A stretch of 27,385 bases of DNA. Origin: VBCK01 sp035939615. Its GTDB lineage: Bacteria > Pseudomonadota > Gammaproteobacteria > Burkholderiales > Burkholderiaceae_F. Location of the stretch: contig DASZFP010000119.1 of NCBI GenBank assembly GCA_035939615.1, positions 1 through 27,385 on the forward strand, read 5' to 3'. The notes below the pieces were generated by a model. It made no database searches. It had not been told where the DNA came from and saw only the letters and a list, made by a program, of their open reading frames with translations. Positions 1 to 5,932 of the stretch are shown here, in pieces. Position 1 is the first letter of the stretch. The number at the start of each line of letters is the position of its first letter. A program made the translations under genes and the position numbers.

Positions 1-504
1 GACAAGACAAGCCGCCTGGTCGTGATGGACTCGCCGGTGCCCGGCATCCCGCCGTGGAACCAGATCGTGCGCCTGCCCGCGTTGTGGCACTTCAACTTCG
101 GCGGCCCGGACGCCGAGCGCCTGGTCGCCGGCCGCGAGCGCGTCTACCTCGACCGCTTCTGGAACGAGTTTGCCGGCGACCCGTCGAAGATCGACGAAGC
201 GACCCGCCGCCACTACGCCGCGATCTACGGCAGGCCCGGCGCGATGCATTCCGCGTTCGCCCAGTTCCTTGCGATCGGCCAGAAGGACGAGTCCGACAAC
301 CTCAAGGCGATGGAGACGAAGCTGGCGATGCCGGTGCTCGCCATCGGCGCCGCGAAGGCCTTCGGCGCCAACGTGGCGGTCGTCATGCGCAACGCGGCGA
401 CGAACGTGCAGGAAGTCATCGTGCCGAACGCCGGCCATTGGCTGATGGAGGAAGCGCCCGCGGCAACGATCGCCGCGGTGCAGGACTTCCTCGCAGCGCA
501 CTGA
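1..504 (+). CDS. Alpha/beta hydrolase, epoxide-hydrolase-like (5' end outside window)
   Basis: The reading frame is open from base 1, so the gene starts upstream of the window; about 167 codons of the C-terminal part are visible. The stretch LVVMDSPVPGIPPW resembles the segment after the nucleophile strand in epoxide-hydrolase/haloalkane-dehalogenase-like alpha/beta hydrolases. A cap-like helical region follows, and then NAGHWLMEEAP, whose histidine fits the catalytic base near the C-terminus. The nucleophile motif is not in the window. It ends at TGA 502-504, and an HTH gene remnant follows in the same frame. The substrate cannot be inferred. The internal GTG/ATG at 22-27 is probably not the true start, because the protein family continues upstream. 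Confidence 0.8.
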   Translation, partial: DKTSRLVVMDSPVPGIPPWNQIVRLPALWHFNFGGPDAERLVAGRERVYLDRFWNEFAGDPSKIDEATRRHYAAIYGRPGAMHSAFAQFLAIGQKDESDNLKAMETKLAMPVLAIGAAKAFGANVAVVMRNAATNVQEVIVPNAGHWLMEEAPAATIAAVQDFLAAH

Positions 505-654
505 GTCCGGCGGCCGCTCCGTGCTGGAATCAGTCGCGAGATGTTGTACAAGTTCTGTACTGGGGATTCCGACCTGGGCGTTTCGCACGTGTTGAACTTG
601 CTGTCGGTGCTCGGGTTGCGCGTCCAGATCGTTCGTGGCTCGAGGTCCGTCTGA
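505..654 (+). pseudogene. Remnant of an XRE/HipB-like helix-turn-helix regulator (C-terminal piece)
   Basis: Directly after the hydrolase stop, the same frame reads about 49 codons to a TGA at 652-654. The translation contains RAGISREMLYKF followed by GVSHVLNLLSVLGLRVQI. That looks like the recognition helix and C-terminal tail of small XRE-family regulators or HipB-type antitoxins. The N-terminal half of the HTH is missing, and the only internal ATG (541) lies inside the recognition helix, so a functional product is unlikely. I read it as a truncated gene left by a rearrangement. The family assignment rests on pattern recognition of a short piece. Confidence 0.5.
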
Positions 655-681
655 CGCCGAAAGCGAAGTCCGTCGCTGGAG

Positions 682-1605
682 CTAGGAGGCGACGTACTTA
701 GGCAGATGGCGCGCGAGATAATCGACGAAGGTTCTTACGGTCGGCAATAGTCCTCGCCGATAGGGCAGCAACGCGCTGAAGGTCGATTCGTCAGCGAACC
801 ATCCCGGCAGAACTTGCGTCAGTTCGCCAGTGCTTAGCTCGCTCTTGCAAACGTAGGCAGGCAGAGCGACGATTCCGACTCCCTCGATCGATGCTCGCTT
901 AAGGCTGGACATGTCATTGCTGACCAGTCGGGGCGCCGGCGGCTGAATCAGTTCGCTGCTACCTCCCCGCCGCGAGGTCGAGTGCCGGCGTAGGTGCCAA
1001 GAGGCAGTTCTGTTCGCTCTCCATACGAAAACGCAAGGGAATTGCTTCAGCTCTTGAGGCGTCTCCGGAGATCCGGCGCGTTTGAGATACTCGCTGCCCG
1101 CAACAAGAATCCACGGGGCGACGGCCAGCCTGCGGCGGACAAGCGTGGAGTCCGGCAGCTCACCCGAGTGCGCACGGATGGCGACATCGAAATTCTCGGC
1201 CAGCAAATCGACCTGTCGGCTTGTCACGTACTCGACGAGGTCGACCCTTGGGTATTCCTGCATGAAGCGCATGACGATGTCGCGAAGGGCGAATTGTGCC
1301 GTACCTATCGCCGCTGTGAATCGTACGACGCCGACGAGTTCAGTGACCCTCTGCCGCGCATGCGACTCGGCCTCCTCGGCCGCTCGGACCATGAGCAGGG
1401 CGTGCCGGTAGAAGTCTTCGCCTGCCTGCGTCGGGCCGAAGTGCCGCGAGGTGCGATTGAGCAGGCGAACGCCGAGCGCCGCTTCCAGCTGTTGCATGCG
1501 ATAACTCAATGTGGACTTGGGCATGCCGAGACTTCGACCTGCGGCTGTGAAGCCGCCCCGGTCGACGATCTGCACGAAGTAGAAAAGGTCATTAAGGTCG
1601 AGCAT
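682..1605 (-). CDS. LysR-family transcriptional regulator
   Basis: A 307-residue DNA-binding regulator of the usual LysR length. The N-terminal winged HTH begins MLDLNDLFYFVQIVDRGG and continues through the typical GMPKSTLSYRMQQLE and LNRTSR segments (about residues 1-65). A substrate-binding-like effector domain follows. I chose the ATG at 1605 because it gives the canonical N-terminus and has a G-rich Shine-Dalgarno-like tract just upstream; the longer frame to 1665 would run through the palindromic operator candidate. It is divergent from the isochorismatase-family gene at 1781, the arrangement in which LysR regulators usually control the divergent neighbour and themselves. The inducer is unknown. 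Confidence 0.9.
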   Translation of the reverse strand: MLDLNDLFYFVQIVDRGGFTAAGRSLGMPKSTLSYRMQQLEAALGVRLLNRTSRHFGPTQAGEDFYRHALLMVRAAEEAESHARQRVTELVGVVRFTAAIGTAQFALRDIVMRFMQEYPRVDLVEYVTSRQVDLLAENFDVAIRAHSGELPDSTLVRRRLAVAPWILVAGSEYLKRAGSPETPQELKQFPCVFVWRANRTASWHLRRHSTSRRGGSSELIQPPAPRLVSNDMSSLKRASIEGVGIVALPAYVCKSELSTGELTQVLPGWFADESTFSALLPYRRGLLPTVRTFVDYLARHLPKYVAS

Positions 1606-1636
1606 CGGCCCCACCCCGTTGGCGGCGCTGCATAGC

Positions 1637-1654
1637 CGTCCAATGCATTGGACG
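1637..1654. promoter_or_regulatory. Perfect 18-bp palindrome, candidate LysR operator
   Basis: CGTCCAATGCATTGGACG is a perfect dyad in the 175-bp divergent interval between the LysR gene and the isochorismatase gene. The half-site TCCAATG (1639-1645) recurs at 1745-1751, closer to the isochorismatase start. A dyad plus a second half-site is the usual layout of LysR recognition and activation sites. Assignment to this regulator is inferred from position. Confidence 0.6.
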
Positions 1655-1780
1655 ATGGGTCCCAAATCTCCAGTCTTCTGACGAGCAGGTCAAGCCCGTA
1701 TCTTTGCGCAATCGGAACGTGACATCCCCAACCAAGCGGACCATTCCAATGAAGCGCATTCGAACACAGGATTCCTTGCC

Positions 1781-2401
1781 ATGAACTCGCCACATGTCTA
1801 CGAACGCCTGACCCGCGACAACGCCGTTCTGCTGCTGGTCGACCACCAAGTCGGCCTCTATACCGGCGTGCGCGACATCGGAACACTGGAGCTCAAGCAC
1901 AACGTCGTCGGCCTGACCAGGGCGGCGCTGGCGCTGAAGGTGCCGGTCATCGTCACCACGACGACCGAGAAGATGTGGGGGCCGCTGATCCCAGAACTCG
2001 CCGAAGCGCTGCCGGGCGTAAAGCGCATCGAGCGCACCACCGTCAACGCCTGGGACGAGCGCCGCGTCGTCGATGCGGTCAAGGCGACCGGCCGCAAGAA
2101 GCTGATCGTCACCGGAATCTCGACCGACACCTGCCTCGCCTTCCCGGCGATCTTGGCGATCGCCGACGGCTACAGCAGCTATGCGGTGGTCGATGCCTCC
2201 GGCGGCTTCACGAAGACCCAGGTCGAGATGGGCGTGTTGCGCATGCAGCAGGCCGGCGTGATTCCCGTCGGTTACTCGAACGCCGCCATCGAGATCCTGG
2301 CCGACAACGCCGCACCGGAAGCCGACGCCGTCTACGCCGCGCTCGGCATGCCCTTCGCCGGCCTCGTGTTCGGCCTGAAGCAGTACTTCTCCGCTCGCTA
2401 A
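1781..2401 (+). CDS. Isochorismatase-family cysteine hydrolase (YcaC-like)
   Basis: A 206-residue protein of the isochorismatase/nicotinamidase superfamily. The N-terminal strand LLLVDHQ carries the conserved aspartate (D21), and VTGISTDTCLAFPA carries the nucleophilic cysteine (C118). Members hydrolyse amides or related bonds through an Asp-Lys-Cys triad. The overall pattern, including the NAWD segment and the long C-terminal tail, resembles YcaC-type hydrolases of unsettled substrate rather than true isochorismatases. The start ATG has a weak ACAGGA upstream. It is divergent from the LysR gene and 28 bp upstream of an alpha/beta hydrolase with which it probably forms an operon. The substrate is unknown. 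Confidence 0.88.
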   Translation: MNSPHVYERLTRDNAVLLLVDHQVGLYTGVRDIGTLELKHNVVGLTRAALALKVPVIVTTTTEKMWGPLIPELAEALPGVKRIERTTVNAWDERRVVDAVKATGRKKLIVTGISTDTCLAFPAILAIADGYSSYAVVDASGGFTKTQVEMGVLRMQQAGVIPVGYSNAAIEILADNAAPEADAVYAALGMPFAGLVFGLKQYFSAR

Positions 2402-2429
2402 GAGCGCAACTCAACCAGGAGAATCAGTT

Positions 2430-3140
2430 ATGGGTACTCTCGCATCAGCTGTTTCAGTCGTATTAGTTCACGGCGGTTTTGTCGACGGCTCCGGGTGGGA
2501 CGAGGTCTATCGCGTTCTCAAAAAGGATGGCTACCGAGTGTCCGTGGTTCAGAACCCAACCACTTCGCTGGACGCCGATGTGGCGGCTACGAAGCAAGTA
2601 ATTGCGGCGCAGACGAGGCCGGTCGTTCTGGTCGGTCATTCCTACGGCGGAGCGGTCATCACCGAAGCTGGGAATGACCCCAAGGTGGCGGCGCTCGTAT
2701 ACATCGCAGCGTTCGCACCTGACAAAGGGGAGTCGGTGTCGTCCCTGATCAAGAATGCGCCTCCCGGTGCACCGGTCCCACCCATTCTGCCTCCGCAAAA
2801 TGGGTTCCTGTTCCTCGACCCCGCGAAATTCGCGGACAGCTTCGCAGCCGACATTCCGGCAGATCGCGCTGAGTTCCTGGCGAACTCGCAGGTGCCCTGG
2901 GGGCTAGATGCGCTCAATGGAGCGGTGACGTCTCCCGCCTGGAAGACTAAGCCGAGCTGGTATCTGGTTTCGACGGAAGATCGCATGATACCGCCGCCTG
3001 CGCAGCGATCGATGGCAAAGCGCGCCGGTGCTACCTTGACAGAGGTCGCAGGAAGTCACGCAATCTACATGTCGAAGCCAAAGGACGTGGCTCTTGTGAT
3101 CCAGAGGGCTGCTGCCGCATTGGCCAGTCAAGATCGGTGA
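2430..3140 (+). CDS. Alpha/beta-fold hydrolase (esterase-like)
   Basis: A 236-residue hydrolase with a complete predicted triad: the nucleophile elbow GHSYGG gives S71, D184 lies in STEDRMIPP, and H210 lies in AGSHAIYM. The oxyanion-hole HGG motif lies near residue 15. The ATG is preceded by AGGAG at 2417-2421. There is no signal peptide in the usual sense; the first residues lead straight into the first beta strand, so a cytoplasmic enzyme is likely. It sits 28 bp after the isochorismatase-family gene, and the two probably share control by the divergent LysR protein. The gene looks less GC-rich than the housekeeping block, which fits acquired DNA. The substrate is not inferable. Confidence 0.88.
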   Translation: MGTLASAVSVVLVHGGFVDGSGWDEVYRVLKKDGYRVSVVQNPTTSLDADVAATKQVIAAQTRPVVLVGHSYGGAVITEAGNDPKVAALVYIAAFAPDKGESVSSLIKNAPPGAPVPPILPPQNGFLFLDPAKFADSFAADIPADRAEFLANSQVPWGLDALNGAVTSPAWKTKPSWYLVSTEDRMIPPPAQRSMAKRAGATLTEVAGSHAIYMSKPKDVALVIQRAAAALASQDR

Positions 3141-3150
3141 CCTTCGATCA

Positions 3151-3178
3151 ACGCCGCCGCCGCTCATGGCGGCGGCGT
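3151..3178 (+). terminator. GC-rich hairpin after the hydrolase operon
   Basis: A perfect 11-bp stem (ACGCCGCCGCC pairing with GGCGGCGGCGT) with a six-base loop begins 10 bases after the hydrolase stop codon. No strong U-run follows, so intrinsic termination is likely but may be weak. It separates this plus-strand operon from the opposing ssrA gene. Confidence 0.55.
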
Positions 3179-3302
3179 ATTAGGCTCAGTAGTCATTTGG
3201 CTCGAAGTGTCCGCTCCGCTCTAACCTGAACGTCTCGTTCGGAGCAGGTTCGCAGGTTCACCCGCCCGCTGCTATACAAGAATGCCGGTGGAGTGTCCGT
3301 AG

Positions 3303-3329
3303 AAAAAAAAGACCGCTCGCGCGGTCTTT
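3303..3329 (-). terminator. Rho-independent terminator of ssrA
   Basis: On the minus strand a perfect 9-bp stem (AAAGACCGC/GCGGTCTTT) closes on a GCGA tetraloop, and the stem's terminal U residues continue into a run of eight. It lies 11 bases beyond the mature tmRNA 3' end. Confidence 0.92.
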
Positions 3330-3340
3330 GGGTCGCGCAA

Positions 3341-3704
3341 TGGTGGAGGCGGCGGGAATCGAACCCGCGTCCGCAAGCGATTCACAGACGGCTCTACGTG
3401 CGTAGCCGGCCTATTTGATTCTCGCCGTGCGTTTAGCCAGCCGGCAGGCCGACGCACAGCCAGTCACTTGATCTCGATCCGGACGCCGTGACCTCGCCTG
3501 GATCCAGCCACTGAAAATGGCGCTGCTGCCGGTTGCCCGGCCTAGCCCAGTGGCCGGCTAGTGCAGCGTCTCACCGGTTTTAGGCGGCGAGAGCGAAACG
3601 CTCGTTGTTGGCGTTTGTTTGGCTTCCAGTTGGATTTACGAGGTGACTGGCCCTCGGCATGCACCGCGCTGCTTCACAACCTGCGTCGAAACCAGGTCGC
3701 CCCC
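3341..3704 (-). ncRNA. ssrA: Transfer-messenger RNA (tmRNA)
   Basis: The roughly 364-nt gene rescues stalled ribosomes by trans-translation with SmpB. The 5' end starts GGGGGCGACC and runs into GGTTTCGACG, the conserved tmRNA start. The 3' end has the TGG-free T-arm GGTTCGATTCCC and finishes CGCCTCCACCA, with the CCA encoded. The seven-base acceptor stem (GGGGGCG with CGCCTCC, one G-U pair) closes correctly. The resume codon is GCC and the tag reads ANNERFALAA. The interior shows the usual GC-rich pseudoknot segments. It is a one-piece tmRNA, not the permuted form. smpB is not in the window. Confidence 0.97.
3580..3612 (-). other. tmRNA proteolysis-tag reading frame
   Basis: Ten codons from the resume codon GCC give ANNERFALAA, followed by TAA. 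The C-terminal ALAA is the ClpXP/ClpAP degradation signal. The third residue is Asn where the betaproteobacterial tag I recall is ANDERFALAA. Confidence 0.93.
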
Positions 3705-3719
3705 AGTGTCGATTTCGAT

Positions 3720-3725
3720 ATTGTA
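3720..3725 (-). promoter_or_regulatory. Candidate -10 element of ssrA
   Basis: TACAAT on the minus strand ends 15 bases before the mature tmRNA 5' end, leaving room for a short leader removed by RNase P. No convincing -35 is seen at 17 bp, so this is tentative. Confidence 0.35.
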
Positions 3726-3837
3726 GTCCGTAGATGCGGGCGCCGGCCGCTTGTTGCAAGATGCTGGATTGCGGTCCGGGGTGGCCGCAATTTGACCTGG
3801 GCTCGGAAGTCGGCCGGGCCGCGACGGGGAGACCAAA

Positions 3838-5178
3838 ATGACAATACGGCATTTCGCGCTTCGAACACTGATGGTCCGGCTGGGCTTGTTGACCGCGGCG
3901 GCGATTCCGATCGGCGCCCTGGCCGACGAGACCTGCAATTCGCCTTACATGGCCGGGCTGATCAAAGGTCAGGAAGACTACGTGCAGGTGTGGACGCTGG
4001 GGGTGGAAGGCTGGGGCGACGGCTCCGACAAGCTGGTGACGATCGACGCCAATCCCCGCTCCAAAACCTACGGCAAGGTGGTGCACAAGGTTTCCGTGGA
4101 CGGACGCGGCGAAGCGCACCACATGGGCTTCACGGACGACCGCCGGTACCTGTGGGCGGGGCGGCTGGACGACAGCAAGATCTTCGTGTTCGACGTCGGC
4201 GCCGACCCGTCCAAGCCGAAGCTCGTAAAGACCATATCGGATCTGCCGGCCCGCGCCGGGCTGGTCGGGCCGCATACGTTCTATGCGCTGCCGGGCCGCA
4301 TGCTGATCGGAAACCTGTCCAACACCAGGGACGGCAGCGGCGTGACCGGCCTGGCCGTCTACAACAACAAGGGCGACTTCGTGCAGCAATACCCGCTGCC
4401 GACCGATCGGGTCAACGGCGTGCAGGGCGACGGCTACGGTTACGACGTGGCGATCGATCCGGCCAAGAACGTGCTGCTGACGTCGAGCTTCTCGGGCCGG
4501 AGCAATTACATGCGCGACCTCGGATCGCTGATCAAGGACGAGGCAGCCATGAAGCATTTCGGCAACACGATCGTGCTGTGGGACCTGAAGGCGATGCAGC
4601 CGCGCCGGATTTTCAGCGTGCCGGGCGCGCCCCTGGAGATCCGCTGGTCGCTGAATCCGGACGACCACTGGGCTATCACCGCCACGGCGCTGACGTCCAA
4701 GCTGTGGCTGGTCCGGCAGGACGCGAGCGGTGAGTGGCAGGCCAAGGACGTGGGCACGATCGGCGATCCGGCCAAGATTCCGCTGCCGGTGGACATCTCG
4801 ATCCGCGCCGACGGCAAGGGGCTGTGGGTGAACACCTTCATGGACGGCACCACGCGCTACTTCGACCTCACCAATCCTGAGGCGCCCCGGCAGATCTACG
4901 CGAAGCAGACCGGGCGCCAGGTGAACATGATCAGCCAGTCCTGGGACGGAAAGCGCGTCTACATCACATCGAGCTTGCTCGCGCATTGGGACAAAGCGGG
5001 CGCCGACAACGAGCAGTTCCTGCGCGCGTTCAACTGGGACGGTAAGGATCTGACGCCCGCCTTCGAGGTGGATTTCGCCCAGGAAAAGCTCGGGCGGGCC
5101 CACCACATGAAGTTCACGGCGCGTCCGGTCGGGGTGGCCGCGGACGATGCGACACCGGTTCCGGCCGTCGGCTACTGA
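3838..5178 (+). CDS. mtoX: SBP56-family methanethiol oxidase, periplasmic
   Basis: A 446-residue member of the selenium-binding protein 56 family. Bacterial members characterised as MtoX are copper-dependent methanethiol oxidases, converting CH3SH, O2 and water to formaldehyde, H2S and H2O2. The first 29 residues form a signal peptide ending GALA, so the enzyme should be periplasmic. Family features include histidine pairs at 94-95 (GEAHHMGF) and 422-423 (RAHHMKFT) and H146 (GPHTFYAL), all plausible copper ligands, plus beta-propeller blades throughout. C33 lies just after the cleavage site. A GGGGAG Shine-Dalgarno precedes the ATG. The next gene, a SCO-like copper chaperone, overlaps it by 32 bp; mtoX genes are known to sit beside SCO1/SenC genes, which supports this over a generic SBP56 call. 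Activity is inferred from the family. Confidence 0.85.
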   Translation: MTIRHFALRTLMVRLGLLTAAAIPIGALADETCNSPYMAGLIKGQEDYVQVWTLGVEGWGDGSDKLVTIDANPRSKTYGKVVHKVSVDGRGEAHHMGFTDDRRYLWAGRLDDSKIFVFDVGADPSKPKLVKTISDLPARAGLVGPHTFYALPGRMLIGNLSNTRDGSGVTGLAVYNNKGDFVQQYPLPTDRVNGVQGDGYGYDVAIDPAKNVLLTSSFSGRSNYMRDLGSLIKDEAAMKHFGNTIVLWDLKAMQPRRIFSVPGAPLEIRWSLNPDDHWAITATALTSKLWLVRQDASGEWQAKDVGTIGDPAKIPLPVDISIRADGKGLWVNTFMDGTTRYFDLTNPEAPRQIYAKQTGRQVNMISQSWDGKRVYITSSLLAHWDKAGADNEQFLRAFNWDGKDLTPAFEVDFAQEKLGRAHHMKFTARPVGVAADDATPVPAVGY

Positions 5179-5878
5179 GGCCGCTGCGCTGCGCGCTGCC
5201 TGGCAAGCGGCGGCTCGCAGCGCGGTGCTGGCCGGCGCGCTGCCGCTGTGCTCGGGCGTGATGGCGGCCGCCGATCCCGGGCTGCCGCGCGCGCCCCAGA
5301 TGCAGTTCGTGCCGACGCCGGCCGGCACCTATCGCCTGCAGCGCATCCAGGCCTGTCCTGACGGCGAGCTGCTCGATTCGTCGGGCCGTCCGCGCCGGCT
5401 GTCGGAGCTGACGCGCGGCAAGATCTCGCTGGTGACGTTCTTCTATACGCACTGCACCGACCCGCTCGGATGCCCGTACGCGTTCGGGTTGATGGCCGAT
5501 CTGCGCGACCGGCTGATGGCAGACCCGGAGCTGCGCCCGAACGTGCGCTTCGTGAGCATCAGCTTCGATCCCACGCGCGATGCTCCCGCCCAGCTGCGCG
5601 GCTATGCGCGCGACCTGTCGGCGCGGGCACCGTTCGAATGGGAGTTCCTGACGGCCGCGTCGACGGCCCGGCTTCAGCCGCTGCTCGACGATTTCGGTCA
5701 GGACACGCGCGTCGAGCCGCCCCGCGCGGGGGGAGCTGCCCGAACGATCCACCATATGCTGAAGCTTTTCCTGATCGACGCCGGCGGTACCGTTCGCGAG
5801 ATCTATGCGCTCGACTTCCTCCAACCCGACGTGATGCTGAACGACATTCGAACCTTGAGGCTGGAGGCCACCCCCTGA
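5147..5878 (+). CDS. SCO1/SenC-like copper chaperone
   Basis: A 243-residue thioredoxin-fold protein of the SCO1/SenC family, which delivers copper to periplasmic or membrane cuproenzymes. The segment LVTFFYTHCTDPLGCPYAF carries the metal-binding cysteines C103 and C109, and the conserved distal histidine fits H202 or H203 in IHHMLKLFLID. The cysteines are separated by five residues, whereas classic SCO proteins have CX3C. The N-terminus has a basic stretch and a hydrophobic segment (about residues 26-41) that fit a signal peptide or anchor. The chosen ATG lies inside the end of mtoX, a 32-bp overlap that suggests translational coupling; a later GTG near 5222 is possible. Its job is probably to load copper into the upstream SBP56 protein. 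Confidence 0.85.
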   Translation: MRHRFRPSATEAAALRAAWQAAARSAVLAGALPLCSGVMAAADPGLPRAPQMQFVPTPAGTYRLQRIQACPDGELLDSSGRPRRLSELTRGKISLVTFFYTHCTDPLGCPYAFGLMADLRDRLMADPELRPNVRFVSISFDPTRDAPAQLRGYARDLSARAPFEWEFLTAASTARLQPLLDDFGQDTRVEPPRAGGAARTIHHMLKLFLIDAGGTVREIYALDFLQPDVMLNDIRTLRLEATP

Positions 5879-5932
5879 GTTGGGGTTGATTCGAGGTCTC
5901 GGCGCGGGCGGATGCCCGGCAGCGGCGGCCCT

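Noticed and set aside
22..504. Complete small gene starting at the GTG/ATG near base 22
   Set aside because: The frame is open to base 1 and the residues before position 22 continue the hydrolase pattern, so this is the end of a longer gene.
1606..1665. Longer LysR start at 1665
   Set aside because: It adds 20 residues with no family similarity and would translate through the 18-bp palindrome; the ATG at 1605 gives the canonical N-terminus.
3580..5328. Long minus-strand open frame (582 codons) opposite mtoX ending in ANNERFALAA
   Set aside because: It is antisense to a well-supported gene and ends in the tmRNA tag only because it enters the ssrA tag frame; the translation is low-complexity Arg/His/Gly-rich, typical of shadow frames in GC-rich DNA.
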